Shown: positions 46,305 through 58,852 of the stretch, one piece after another | Layout: each line of letters starts with the position of its first letter | Position numbering within the stretch: the first letter of the stretch is position 1 | DNA from: Periplaneta americana | Lineage: Eukaryota; Arthropoda; Insecta; Blattodea; Blattidae | NCBI RefSeq assembly: GCF_040183065.1 | Contig: NC_091129.1 | Location: 192,501-256,500, forward strand | Length of the DNA stretch: 64,000 nucleotides | Reading direction: 5' to 3' | Notes under the pieces: generated by a model | The model's input: only the letters and a program-made list of their open reading frames with translations | What the model was told of the DNA's origin: nothing | Database searches by the model: none | Translations under genes and position numbers: made by a program

Positions 46305-47089
46305 GTAAGTAAATTTTTCATATATACATGAATTGACGTGGAATATGCGTATAGTTTGGGAGAATCATTTAGAATTCACCTGCGGCAGAAGGGCAGAAGA
46401 GACCAAGGACGTCCATGTAAACGATGGAGAGATCAATTTTAATTAACATTGAATAATATTTCAGTCTTTTGAACTGTAAATTTTAACATTTTATAAAAAC
46501 TCAGTACAATTATAATAGGCCATATTACTATAATATTTCATGTAAGCACAATACTTGAAGCCGGAAGAGCCAAAGGCCAAAGCCATACTGTTGATGATAT
46601 TGATGATGAGTAATGATTTCAAGGGCAAACCTCTTTGGAGATATATTTGAAAAAGGATACATTTAATGCCGTAATCATTGCAACAAGAGGTGCAATTTTA
46701 AGACATATATTTGCCTTATAAAAAAAACTGCATGAATAATTTTTAGTTGTATGGGGTTATTTCTATCGATGTCATAAATTGTAACGAACTACTACTTCAC
46801 ATACGGTATAAATAACGAATACGTGGATTTCGTAATACTTCGAAAAATTACCTCCACAAAGGCCAAATACACAGCTTTAAGCAGAGTCATATCAGTGATC
46901 AATAAAACTAGTTGAGATTACTTGCTCAAAACCCAGCAGCAATCAACTGGAGCTTGTGATAGAGGATGATTAAGTTCTATCTAAACAAATCGATTTGAGC
47001 CAAGCAAGAAAGCAGGTTAGAACTCATCTGAGTGCAATAGAAGCGTTATATTCCTTCGCTCTAGAATATTCCAAGAGGAAAGTTCAGAA

Positions 47090-47860
47090 TAACATACAGG
47101 ATTTGGAATTGAACGGGTAACATCAGCTTTTTGTCCATTCGAATGACGTGAATATGTTAAGAGAAAATCCACAAAATATTACGGAAAACACGGAAATTTT
47201 ACTTGAAGCAAGTAAAGCGATAGGTGTGGAAGTAAATCCCGAAAAGACAAGGGGTATGATTATGTATCGTGACCAGAATATTGTACGAAATGGAAATATA
47301 AAAGTTGGAGATTTATTCTCCGAAAAAGGTGGAAAATTTCAAATACTTTAGAGAAAAGTAACAAATTTAAATGACACTCGAGAGGAAATAAAACACAGAA
47401 TAATTTATAGGAAAAACTTGTTATTATTCGGTTGAGCAGCTTTTGTCATCTCGTCTGTGTCTAAAAAATCTGAAAGTTAGCATTTATAAACCAGTTATTT
47501 TACCAGCTGTTCTGTATGATTGTCAGACTTGGACTCTCGCTTATCGAAAGAAACAGAGATTAAGGGTGTTTGGGAATAAGGTTTTAGGAAAATATTTGGG
47601 GCTAAGACGGATGAAGTTACAGGAGAATACAGGAAGTTACAACGCAGAACTGCACGCATTGTATTCTTCACCTGAGATAATTAGCAACATTAAATCCAGA
47701 CCTTTGAGATGGGCAGGTCATGTAGTACGTATGGGCGAATCCAGAAGTGCATAGAGAGTGTTAGTTGTGAGATGGGAGGGGAAAAGACCTTTTGGGAGTC
47801 CGAGATACAGGTGGGAGGATAATATTAAAATAATTTTGAAGTATGTGATGAAAGAGACTA
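47090..47860 (+). pseudogene. LINE RT C-terminal fragment
   Basis: NMLRENPQNITENTEILLEA and GVEVNPEKTRGMIMYRDQNI, then after frameshifts SRLCLKNLKVSIYKPVILPA, TWTLAYRKKQRLRVFGNKVL and RPLRWAGHVVRMGESR. Several stops. It joins a cassette sequence (cttgcatacaaaagcgttt) at about 47870, just before the a5 leader. Confidence 0.8.
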
Positions 47861-48218
47861 GATTAATCTTGCATACAAAAGCGTTTCACACCGAAATAAT
47901 ATTTGATCCTATAGACAATTGGGGAAAATTGCAAAATGGAGTATTGGTTCCTATCTTATTTATGCATGCTTTGATATGGCCTATTACGACCTATTCTTCG
48001 AAGACGGCATTTATTATTCATCCTGGATGTATATGTTATATGCGTACATCTAAGGATTTCTCGACAGTTTGTCAGACGAACATGGCAGTAGCCTACATTG
48101 TTTCCTTGGTTTATTCTTATTAGCATTAGTGATAAATCAATAAGTACTGCTGGCAATTACCGACGCAGTACTATGTTTTTAACATTAATTTTAATAGTTT
48201 TTATTTTTCCTTTTCTAG

Positions 48219-48263
48219 ATTCATCTTCACCGCACAAAAGCGGAGACGAACCTGTTGGAAGAA
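48219..48263 (+). CDS. Candidate micro-exon a5 (45 nt)
   Basis: Between ccttttctag and gtaagtaact, 45 nt, open in phase 0: IHLHRTKAETNLLEE. Identical to a6. Its position-matched partner in the X1/X2 duplication is a7. That differs at 17 of 45 bases, while about 215 bases upstream and 200 downstream differ at roughly 7 and 3 sites. Confidence 0.62.
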
Positions 48264-48763
48264 GTAAGTAACTATATATATGTATTCAAGTAGTAGTATA
48301 TTATAAAGCTTAGAGGCTCTTCCTTAATATTAGTACCACTGGCTCCCATACCAAATGGGTCTATTGAAAGAAAAAATTTCAAAATTATTTTCATTTTAGA
48401 ACACGGGTGTTGATACTGGTTTCGGACTATATGCCTTACTTGAAAAATCTCAATTTTTTTTTCAGTCTCCACAATGGATACAATGAGTAATTGTCTCATT
48501 TTTTAAATATATGAAAGAAACCAAGGTGTAAATTCTAGATAAGATTAAAAAATATTAATTTTATAAAGAAATGACAATTTTTCCATTGATTCTTTTAATT
48601 TTGGAATAATTTCAGCACGTGTTTTGCTTTCTCCATCCTCGATATTTCTTGATAAGATCGTTGAATGTGGAATAATAGAATGTATATCCACCTTACCATA
48701 AATATCTCTAACGTGAATCATTGTCTGTTATTAAGCATCTCTTAATATAGCCTACATTATGGT

Positions 48764-49397
48764 AAAAATGTTAAGGGAAGAGAACGTGTAGATTTGGTTT
48801 ATTTTTATTAAATAATGTGACAGATAAGTTATAGATTGTATTAGTATTAGTGTTTTTGTATTAGTATTACGGTCTTACTAATAAACCGTGTGTAGTTTCT
48901 AAACTAGGCGTATGCAGAATTGAGACAGAAAACGTTACTAATAACCCTTGCATAAGCGATGGGTGTATAAACATGCTGTAAGTATACAATGGGAATTCCT
49001 TTTCAGTAGTTATATACACGAAAACCCCTTGATTAAGCGTTGTATATAGAGAAAAATTGGCCGCCCCTCTAACAGCTGTTCGTGTCGACAGTCATTTAAT
49101 GATGATGGTTGCCTTGTAACCGCAGAAGAACAAACCAAAGAACACAGAATAATAGGAATAATATTGCTGTAGCTTGTACTCTTTGACTAAAATATAGTGT
49201 GGTAATCGATCAGAGCTAGTTGTACTATCGATACTTAACACGGCACACTAGAGCGCTCTACCGGATTCAATAGAGAACCTCAGATGTTCTATTACTTTCG
49301 TAATGAAGTAATGACGTAGCTGTGTAACAGCTATACTGTTATACACGACGTATGTAGTGAATATTAGTAAGGAATTTACACACGACTTATAAACGAG
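48764..49397. other. Intron-like sequence shared with 61857-62487
   Basis: Nearly identical to the second copy. No gene or transposon end recognised. Confidence 0.5.
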
Positions 49398-49407
49398 CTA
49401 CTCATTG

Positions 49408-49674
49408 TTTTTTTTTATTTTAGTTGGTTATTTAACGACGCTGTATCAACTACTAGGTTATTTAGCGTCGATGAGATTGGTGATGTCGAGATGATATTTG
49501 GCGAGATGAGGCCGAGGATTCGCCATAGACTACCTTGTATTCACATTACGTTTGGGGAAAAGATCGGAAAAAACCCAACCAGGTAATCGGCCCAAGCGGG
49601 GATCGAATCCGCGCCCGAACGCAACTTCAGACCGGCAGGCAAGCGCGTTAACCGACTGAGCCACGCCGGTGGCA
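49408..49674 (-). repeat. tRNA-derived SINE, family 1
   Basis: T-rich tail at the left, tRNA-like head at the right (complement ggctcagtcggttaacgcgc). Flanked by ctactcattg/ctgctcattg. Confidence 0.88.
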
Positions 49675-50097
49675 CTGCTCATTGTATCAGACAGTTAAAC
49701 GTCTGCATATAGAGTCTTTATTAATAAGACCATTAGTGTTTAATTATTTAACCTGGTAGATATATGACCGCCAGGCCTTCTCTGCCCCTGCCTCTGCTTT
49801 TGAATAAATTTGAGACGCATGACAAAATCTCTGTTATTTTATTGCAATCACATATTATTTACTAAGCTTCATTAAATACTTTCATTACTGATGTAATAAG
49901 TTCGACAAGATGGATACTGAATAACATCATAAATAGCATAAAGTATTATTTCATTTAAACTTATTGTGTTATTTAAAAAATAAATTTTCTTGTTAAATTG
50001 TTCAATTTTACTTTCTAATTTTCGTGCTCTGTGAAATAAAACAAAGAATCCTATCAAAAGCCGATCGATTACACCTCAAACCACATTTATAGGTACC

Positions 50098-50156
50098 AAT
50101 AATAATAATAATATTAATAATAATATAATAATAATAAAATAATAAAAATAGTATAA

Positions 50157-50214
<58 letters not shown>

Positions 50215-50215
50215 G

Positions 50216-50261
<46 letters not shown>

Positions 50262-50353
50262 TCATTTATTTTAGCTGGACGTAAGGTCTTCTCTTCTACT
50301 GATCCAGCAAAAAGACGGTGGTGGTGGTGGTGGTGGTGGTGGTGGTGGTGGTA
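50098..50353. repeat. Compound microsatellite (AAT)n-(CTA)n-(AAT)n and (GGT)n
   Basis: AAT/ATA tract, about 19 CTA units at 50160-50213, another AAT tract, then GGT repeats at 50318-50353. The same compound order recurs near 63190-63490. Confidence 0.95.
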
Positions 50354-50399
50354 ACATTAATAAACTGTGCCACCTTTTTAATTCTCATTTGCCTGGTGC

Positions 50400-50728
50400 T
50401 CGTTATTTATGAGTTATTCAATTTTATCTGGAGACAGAAATTTGAAATATGACACTGTTTTGTCTGAAATCACTTTTGCCTCGTTTTCAACCAAATTTTC
50501 AAGGCCTTCGTCCTGTTCCCCTGTTTTTCTTTACAATGCACTATATCCCTTTGCTGTCGTCTTTAGAGTCATTAACATCATTTGTAGTTTGTGCAGGTTA
50601 CAGCAATACAGTATATAGAGGAATGAATTTCCTTTTTCTTGAATTTTATTTGAACAGAAGTACTTAGAGATAGTCTGACTTATAAATTTTAAGCAATTTA
50701 TAATTGAAAAATATTAATAATAATAATA

Positions 50729-50767
<39 letters not shown>

Positions 50768-51890
50768 TAATAATAATAATAATAATAATAACAAACTTTT
50801 TACAATACTGAATTTGAAGATTCTTATATTGAACAATAAATTATAATTGTTATTTATGCAACTATCGGATAATATTGATGTTTATGGCATGATGAATATT
50901 TTTTTGTCGCACGAACGATAAAGAGCGCTGCAATTTTCATGAGTTTCATAATAAGATTATCTAAGAGTTTGATACAACACTTTAAGGCATTCTATCATTA
51001 TGAATTGTGGGAAAAAATTATTAAAGAAGTTCAATTCGGAATCCACAAATGACAAATTGTATTCATATGTTCTTATCGATTATTTGTGCTTGGCATTGAC
51101 TTTGAGTAAAAAGTAATGTAGGTTACGTTATAAATGATCCTTTATATTGTTAATATAGATTCTCGTCCACAACCGAGGAGTAAGGGTTAGCGTGTCTGAC
51201 CGCGAAATCATATGGCCCAGTTTCGATTCCCGGTAGAGGCAAATTACCTCGTTGATATTTTTTCCGTTTTTTTTTTCTTTAACCGAATATGAGCAAATAC
51301 TAGCTAGCTTTCAGTGCGAGGCACCGCACATGTTGATAAAGCGTCGTAAAATAAGGTACTAAAAATCCCTGAACCACAGATCCGTTTTATGTGATATTCC
51401 AAAGTGATACAAAATTGTTAAAGATTGGACATAAAAGATACGTTACCTTCTGTCCTGCATTTAATTTCTTGTTACTTCCCGTGTAGAATGCATAACCAAG
51501 ACACCAAACATTCCGATATTACATTATAGCATATAGCCTACGACATTGCTTTTATCGGCACGCGTGCCACAATAAGCCAGTTACGCACAATTTTCGACGT
51601 AGTAACAATCTGTTTATAATGCTAGGATGGCATAAAAGTCTTTATGCAGTATGTTTCATGTATTTGATTAATGTCTATGAGAGTCAAAATATGACATTTC
51701 TTACGATTTGATAATTTAATTTTCTATGATTGCATGACACTTTTTGTTGCTGTGACTGACGTTTCTTTTTGTTTGCTATTAGGCATATATCTTCTTGTTC
51801 GTGAGATGTTTTGACGAGAAAACACTATGGCATTAATTGAGGGCACCAGCACTTTTCCAAAAAAAATTGTTTCTTGTCATTAGACATTTT
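50400..51890 (+). repeat. 'b' cassette leader lacking its exon
   Basis: Aligns with the b-cassette leaders to aagactgtttt-like sequence and cattagacattttttga at 51893. There a LINE fragment begins and the final 330 bases plus exon are missing. It includes an (AAT)n tract at 50716-50795 and a SINE at 51175. Confidence 0.7.
51175..51368 (+). repeat. tRNA-derived SINE, family 2, internally deleted
   Basis: Same insertion site as 45306 and 57855, but missing about 50 bases before tgttgataaagcgtcg. Confidence 0.8.
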
Positions 51891-51892
51891 TT

Positions 51893-52722
51893 GAATTTGG
51901 AGTGGAAGGGTAACCATCAGCTTCTTGTCTATTGGAAAGACGTGAATATGTTAAGAGAAAATCCACAAGGGATTAGGGAAAACAAGAAAATGTTTACTTG
52001 AAGCAAGTAAAGCGATTGGTTTGGAAGTATATCCATGAAAGACAAAGGATATGATTATGTTTCGTGACCAGAATATTGTACAAAATGGAAAATAAAGCTT
52101 GGAAATTTATATTCTGAAGAGGAGGAAAATTTCAAATATCTTGAATGAACAGTAAAAAATATAAATGACACTCGAGGGGAAATAAAACGCAGAAGAAATG
52201 TTGGAAGTGCTTGTTATTATTCGGTTGAGCAGCTTTTGTCATCTAGTCTGCGGTTAAAAAATCTGAAGGCTAGAATTTATAGACGAGTTATATTACCGGT
52301 TGTTCTGTATGGTTGTGAGACTTGAACTCTCACTTAGAGAGAGAAACAGAGATTAAGGGTGTTTGGGAATAAGGTTATTAGGAAAATATTTGGGGCTAAG
52401 AGGGGTGAAGTTACAGGAGAATGGAGAAAGTTACACAACGCAGAACTGCACGCATTGAATTCTTCACCTGACATAATTAGGAACATTAAATCCAGACGTT
52501 TGAGATGGGTATGGCATGTAGCACGTATGGGCGAATCCAGAAATGCATATAGAGTGTTAGTTGTGAGACCGGAGGGGAAAACACCTTTTGGGAATCCGAG
52601 TCACAGATGAGAGGATAATATGAAAATGTATTGTGATGTTGGAGACTTGATTAACATTGCACAGGATAGGGACAGATGGCTGGCTTATATGAGGGCGGCA
52701 ATGCAGCTGCGGATTCCTTGAA
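51893..52722 (+). pseudogene. LINE RT C-terminal fragment
   Basis: The same family again: degenerate front, then FGNKVIRKIFGAKRGEVTGE, RRLRWVWHVARMGESRNAY and VVRPEGKTPFGNPSHR, with stops. It replaces the 3' part of a b cassette. Confidence 0.8.
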
Positions 52723-52736
52723 AGCCATTTGTAAGT

Positions 52737-52976
52737 ACCGTAAACTGGGGTTACTTTGAACACAGAGGAAACTCTGACCATTTTTTTTTTTCAGAAAATC
52801 ATATTTAGGTTTCTACATGTTGCATTTGTTATAGATGGAGGTAAATTATCATAAAATCATTCTCATACCAAATTTACCTCCATCTATAACAAGTGCAGCA
52901 TGTAGAAGCCTAAATGTGATTTTCTGAAAAAAATGGTCAAAGTTTTCTCTGTGTTCAAAGTAACCCCAGTTTACGG
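52737..52976. mobile_element. Foldback MITE (240 bp)
   Basis: TA-flanked; arms start ccgtaaactggggttacttt and stay complementary for about 105 bases each side of a short AT-rich centre. It sits immediately behind the LINE end. Confidence 0.9.
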
Positions 52977-53021
52977 TAATAACAATAAAACTGACAATGA
53001 TAATGGTATATACGTAGGCTA

Positions 53022-53158
53022 CATACATAAATACATACATACGTACATACATACATGCATACCTGCATGCATACATACTTATATACATATATATATATAT
53101 ATAGATACATACATACATACATACATACATACATACATGCATACATACATACATGTTC
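53022..53158. repeat. (ATAC)n microsatellite
   Basis: catacata-type repeat with TA interruptions. Confidence 0.95.
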
Positions 53159-53159
53159 T

Positions 53160-53583
53160 GACTCCGGGCAGGTCTTTCACTGCAATCCCAGCATTCCACA
53201 ATCTTTCGTATTTTCTCCCTTCCTCTTAGCCTTCGCATAATGATCCATATATTTTAATATCGTCTATCATCTGAAATCTTCATTTGCCCCGAACTCTTTT
53301 CCCGTTTCCCATTCCCCATTCCTTCCTTCAGTAGCCAGTTTTTTTTTTCATCCAGTGATTCAACCAATTCCTTTTTCTCTTTCTGATCAGTATCAGTATC
53401 AGTCTGTCTTCACCCACTTTTTCCAACACAACTTCATTTCTTATTCTGTCTACACACTTCACACTCTTCATTCTTGTAGATATTCAAATTTCAAACAAAT
53501 GCTTCTATTTGTTTCTTAATCGTAATGTCCATGTTTCTGCCCCATACAATACCACACTCCACACAAAGCCCTTCACTAGTTTC

Positions 53584-53590
<7 letters not shown>
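53160..53590 (-). pseudogene. LINE C-terminal fragment of a second family
   Basis: On the minus strand: KKLVKGFVWSVVLYGAETWT, then in shifting frames KSVKCVDRIRNEVVLEKVGE, KRNWLNHWMKK, MRRLRGREKIRKIVECWDCS. It has the VLYGAETW block of LINE C-termini but differs from the RTE-like family above. Followed on the left by (ATAC)n and on the right by (AAT)n at 53585-53640. Decayed. Confidence 0.75.
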
Positions 53591-53640
<50 letters not shown>

Positions 53641-53644
<4 letters not shown>

Positions 53645-54130
53645 CAACTTACAAAATCGAATCTCCTCGAAGAGGATATAACAGGTCATGCACTCTCTGT
53701 GATGGGGAGCCATAAGCTGATATGTATGCAAGTTTGCGTCTTTACATGAGAAGGTTTTGGAAGTTACGCAAGCTCCGAAAAACCTCTTCGTGCTGCTAAA
53801 AATTTTCAGATTTAGAGTGTGTTTATGAATTATTTCTTAAACAAACCGCAAATAATAATAATAGATCAATTTTATCATTCATTTTTGTTTAAAAAAATGT
53901 TCAATACCATATCCAGTTTTGACAGGGAATGCCTTTTTCAAACATATGGTTAAACGTGCTTGTTCAATTTTACATGAGTGAAGACATGGCTGTTTGTTAA
54001 ACTACTTACGTCTCTATTATCAAAGTAGAAACAATATACTATGCATTATGTGTTTTTTAATTAAATAATATATTCCAAACCAACAATAGGAAAAGTTCAA
54101 GATATAGCTCACTTTAATCAGCTTCTGATG
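53641..54130. other. Intron-like sequence, nothing recognised
   Basis: No gene or paired repeat seen. From about 54140 the a-cassette leader begins (ccta(g/c)(t/c)aaa..tgtgtgcgtcatgcttgga). Confidence 0.45.
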
Positions 54131-54592
54131 TGGACTGAATCCTAGTAAAACTGTGTGCGTCATGCTTGGAGCAAGAAAGTGTAATTTCGAAGTGCGGGAT
54201 GTTTGATATGGACAAGTCGGAGTCACAGTCTGAACTGAAAGCTTCAATACAAAAGCGTTTCACACGGAAATAATATTTGATCCTATAGACAATTGGGGAA
54301 AATAGCAAAATAGAGTATTGCTTCCTATCTTATTTATGAATGCTTTGATGTGGCCTATTACGACCTGGTCTTCGAAGAAGGCATTTATTATTCATCCTGG
54401 ATGTATATGTTATATGCGTACATCTAAGGATTTCTCGACAGTTTGTCAGACGAACATGGCAGTAGCCTACATTGTTTCCTTGGTTTGTTCTTATTAGCAT
54501 TAGTGATAAATCAATAAGTACTGCTGGCAATTACCGACGCAGTACTATGTTTTTAACATTAATTTTAATAGTTTTTATTTTTCCTTTTCTAG

Positions 54593-54637
54593 ATTCATCT
54601 TCACCGCACAAAAGCGGAGACGAACCTGTTGGAAGAA
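54593..54637 (+). CDS. Candidate micro-exon a6 (45 nt)
   Basis: Identical in all 45 bases to a5 and bounded by the same ccttttctag and gtaagtaact. Upstream the leader is fuller than that of a5 (no LINE directly before it). Downstream from about 55100 the sequence follows the 43.9-kb region instead of the a5 flank. It therefore sits at a recombination joint between two cassettes. Confidence 0.6.
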
Positions 54638-55518
54638 GTAAGTAACTATATATATGTATTCAAGTAGTAGTATATTATAAAGCTTAGAGGCTCTTCCTTA
54701 ATATTAGTACCACTGGCTCCCATACCAAATGGGTATATTGAAAGAAAAATTTTCAAAATTGTTTTCATTTTAGAACACGGGTGTTGATACCGGTTTCGGA
54801 CTATATGCCTTACTTGAAAAATATCAATTTTTTTCAGTCTCTACAATGAGTGCAATGAGTAATTGTCTCTTTTTTTTAAATATATGAAAGAAACCAAGGT
54901 GTATATTCTAGATAAGATTAAAAGATATTAATTTTATAAAGAAATGACAATTTTTCCATTGATTCTTTTAATTTTGGAATAATTTCAGCACGTATTTTGC
55001 TTTCTCCATCCTCGATATTTCTTGATAAGATCGTTGAATGTGGAATAATAGAATGTACTTCCACCTTACCATAAATATATCTAACGTCAATCATTGTCTG
55101 TTATTAAGCATCTCTTAAATAGCCTACATTATGGTAAAAATGTTAAGGGAAGAGATCATGTAGATTTGGGTTATTTTTATTAAACGATGTGACTGATACA
55201 GATTGTCTGCTTTTGAATAAATTTGAGTCGCATCACAAAATCTCTGTTATTTATAAACAATCACATATTTACTAAGCTTCATTAAATATCTTCATTACTG
55301 ATGTAACAAGTGCGACAAGATGGATGTTGAATAACATAATAAATAACATAAGGTATTACTTCATTTAAAGAATTGTGTTGTTTAAAAATTAAATTGTATT
55401 GTTTCATTGTTCAATATTACTTTCTAATTTTCGTGATCTGTGGAATAAAACAAAGAATGTGACTAATAGCCGTTCGATTATGCGTAAAAGAAATTTATAG
55501 TGCCCAATAACAACAATA

Positions 55519-55577
<59 letters not shown>

Positions 55578-55610
55578 TTTATTTTAGCTGGCAGTGTTAA
55601 TGCCGTAGGC

Positions 55611-55976
55611 CAGGTATGCTCATTCTCTGACTCCCGATTACGTTCTGTAATCACAACCTTCGAATGTAGAGCGTGCTGTTCCTCGTTCGAAGCTCGACGG
55701 ATGGCTGCGGAAGGCAGCTCAAGTATTTAGTAAACGCACGAACTGTGCGGGACAATGACACAGTCAAAACCTTCTGTAAGCAAACGATCATTCCGTACAG
55801 TGTGGGAGGAAGACTATTTTTGTTGTGAAAACGTAAAGTGTTTACTATGTTGTAAGGCATTGTCAGGAATACTACTGAGCAACATAAAACATTATACGCT
55901 CTGCCATCCAGAACATGCCGAAGTGACAGGGGAGCTGTTTTCTGTAATATGTAGGCCTATTCATATATCAACATCA

Positions 55977-56011
<35 letters not shown>

Positions 56012-56987
56012 GTTGTTATTACTACTACAACTATTGTTATTGTGGCGATTTTATTCCAATAGAAATACATGTTATGATAAAATAATTTTTCAGGGGTCCA
56101 ACGTGCAATAAAGTTTAAATAATTGAAAGCACTTCATGATAGGCCAAACATTGACGAGAGTCGAACAGTTCAGAGTCTTTGTTTAGGAGCAAGTTATGTA
56201 GTATGTTGGGAATTAGCTAAGGCACTAAAAAGCCTTCACGGATGGTGAACTTCTAAAGAGATGTGTGGTGCCTGAACAAAATATAGTTAATTACATCTCT
56301 GTACTGGAACAGCACAAATGTGAATTCACAGAACATAGATTTAATGATTTTAGACGTACGGAAAGTGATATTAATCTTTTTGTTAATATTTCATAGTAAA
56401 TTTAGTACAATCTGTGAGAGTGCAGTTCCAGGACGAGTTAATTGATCTACAAAGTAACGCAGAATTATTCTGAACTAAATGCAGAGAATATGACTTGCCA
56501 AGCATAGAAGTGTTAAAAAATGAACAAAACGCAATATCCCAAGATGAGCTTATTCGCTGTCACTCGAAATATGTGTGCAAACAATTATTTTCGAGAATGA
56601 AGGTTGCTAAATCCAAAAATCCAAACGTAGATCCCGATTAACAGATGAGAATCTTTTGTGCATTGCAGTAAATTAGTTGGAAATAGATTTCCGATTACTT
56701 GCAGAAAAGAATACACATGTTGAATGTGGAATATGAAAATAACATTATTTATGATATAATAGTATCATAACTGTATAAAATATAATAAATAATGTAATAA
56801 CTGAATATTGCAGTGTATACTCTTTCCTTTTTCAAATTCAGTTTCTTATCCGTATTTGTAAGACAGTGAGAGCTATGCCACGGTCGGTGCTGCAATATAG
56901 TTGCGGAGCCCAGTCCGTACGCTGTGTGTGTTATGCAGTGCAGCATCATCCGTGTAATCGGCGCTTTTACAATTTTGAGCATACCTG
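55611..56987 (+). mobile_element. hAT element (1377 bp), GTF2IRD2-like, decayed
   Basis: 12-bp terminal repeats CAGGTATGCTCA/TGAGCATACCTG and an 8-bp duplication ccgtaggc/ccgtaggt (55603-55610, 56988-56995). The paralogue at 44450 shows the single ccgtaggc empty site. From 55755 it encodes VWEEDYFCCENVKCLLCC with a His pair (zinc finger). Broken pieces of a hAT transposase follow: ELAKALKSLHG, VQFQDELIDLQSNAEL, FSRMKVAKSKN and RRSRLTDENLLCIAVN in another frame. Too short for a full transposase and multiply frameshifted. A (TTA)n tract lies at 55978-56011. Confidence 0.88.
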
Positions 56988-57854
56988 CCGTAGGTCTTCT
57001 CTTCCACTCAACGAACAAAAAGTAAAATAGTAATAGTAATAATAATAATAATAATACATTATAAAAATAATAATAGAAATAATAATAATAATAAAATAAT
57101 AACAGTACTAAATCTGTGCTTCCTTTTTAATTCTCTTTGGCTGGTGCTCGTTGTTTATGAATTATTCAATTTTATCTTGAGACAGAAATTTGAAGTATGA
57201 TACTTTTTAGCCCGGTAATCACTTTTGCCTCGCTTTCAACCAAATTTTCAAGCCCTTCGTCCAGTTCCAATGTTTTTCTTTACAACGCAATATATGCCTT
57301 TGCTGTCGTGTTTAGGGATATTAATATCATTTGTATTTTGTATTGGTTACTGCAATATAATTATAGCGGAATGATTTTCCTTTTTCTTCAACTTTATTTG
57401 AACCGAAATACTTAGAGATAGTCTGAGTTGTAAATTTTAAGCAAATTGTAATTGAAAAATATAAATATCAATAACAAACACTTTACGTTACTCAATTTGA
57501 AGATTCTTATATTGAACAATAAAATATAATAGTTATTTATGCAACAAATGGGTAATCTTGATGTTTATGGCATGATGAATGTTTGTCGCACGAACGATAA
57601 TGAGTGCTACAATATTCATGAATTTCATAATAAGATTATCTACGAGTTGATACAATACATTTAAGGCATTTTAGCATTATAAATTGTGGGAAAAAACATA
57701 TGAAAGATATTCTATTCGGGATCCATAGCTGACAAATTGAAATAATATATTGTTATCGATTAGTTACACCTCGCTTTTACATGCAGCAAAGAGTAATGGA
57801 CGACCTTGTAGGTTACATCACAAATGTTCCTTTATTTTGTTAATGTAGATTCTC

Positions 57855-58108
57855 GTCCACAACCGCGGAGTAACGGTTAGCGTGTCTGGCCACGAAATCA
57901 GGTGGTCCAGTTTCGACTTCCGGTCGAGGCAAGTTACTTCGTTGAGTTTATTTTCCGGTGTTTTCCCTCAACCGAATATGAGCAAATGCTGGGTAACTTT
58001 GGGTGCGAGACTCCGCACTCATTTTATCGTCATTATCATATTTTCATTCAGACGCTAAATAACCTGAGATGTTGATAAAGCGTCGTAAAATAAGCTACTA
58101 AAAATTGT
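57855..58108 (+). repeat. tRNA-derived SINE, family 2
   Basis: X2 copy of the SINE at 45306-45558. Confidence 0.85.
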
Positions 58109-58777
58109 CGGACCCACAGAACTGTGTTATGTGATATTACAAAATTTATACAAAAGTGTTAAAGATTGAAAATAAATGTTACGTTACTTTCTGTCCTGCA
58201 ATTCATTTCCTGTTACTTTGCGCGTAGGATGGAAAACGAAGATAGCAAGCGTTCCGGTATTACATTATAGCAAATACGACATTGCTTTTATCGGCACGCG
58301 TGCCACATAAAGGCAATTACGCACAACTTTCGACGTAGTAACAATCTGTTTATAATGCTAGGATGGCTTGAAAGTCTTTATGCAGTATGTTTTATGTATT
58401 TGATTAATGTCTGTGAGAGTCATGATGTGAGACTTCTTGCTATTTGATGATTTCATTTTCTGTGATGTGTTTGCTTCAATTTGCATGACACGTTTCGTTG
58501 CTGAGACTGAGGTTTCTTTTTGTTTACTATTGGCATATATCATCTTGTTCGTAAGATGTTTTGACGAGAAAACACTATGGCATTAATTGAATGCACCAGC
58601 ACTTTCCCAATAAAACCTTTTTTCTGGTCATTAGATATTTTTTGAGAACGCTGAAGTCTACATTCCACTTTACCACAATGAGTACTTATATTTCGGTCAG
58701 GAAAATTGTTTGGCCTGAAGACGTTTTTCATGTTTTTGTACAATGCCTGATATTCTTCAAATCACTTCGTTTTGCAG

Positions 58778-58852
58778 GGATCCCCCAATTTGCGACATCA
58801 GAAAGCGACAGAATACGCTGACCAGCGAGCGTCCACGTCCAGTGATCAGGGG
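58778..58852 (+). CDS. Candidate micro-exon b3 (75 nt)
   Basis: Identical in all 75 bases to b2, with the same acceptor and gtaagtaaat donor. Identity here contrasts with the a5/a7 change in the same duplicated unit. Confidence 0.6.

Larger units (their letters stand above)
43935..55130. repeat. Tandem duplication unit X1 (about 11.2 kb)
   Basis: The order microsatellite, b leader, SINE, exon b2, LINE, exon a5, SINE family 1, microsatellites is repeated from about 55131 to beyond the window end. The starting offset is 11.2 kb, enlarged by a hAT at 55611. 44600-47080 and 48770-51000 are almost identical to 57140-59640 and 61860-64000. Confidence 0.85.

Noticed and set aside
53905-54000. Telomeric TTAGG repeats or CRISPR-like arrays anywhere in the window
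   Set aside because: None found; regular repeats are microsatellites or the 138-bp array, and the sequence is eukaryotic.
48219-54637. Treating identical a5 and a6 as proof of a functional constraint
   Set aside because: Their flanks are equally identical, so recent duplication is enough to explain it.
55755-56111. Host zinc-finger gene
   Set aside because: The frame lies between hAT terminal repeats with an 8-bp duplication, and transposase pieces follow it.
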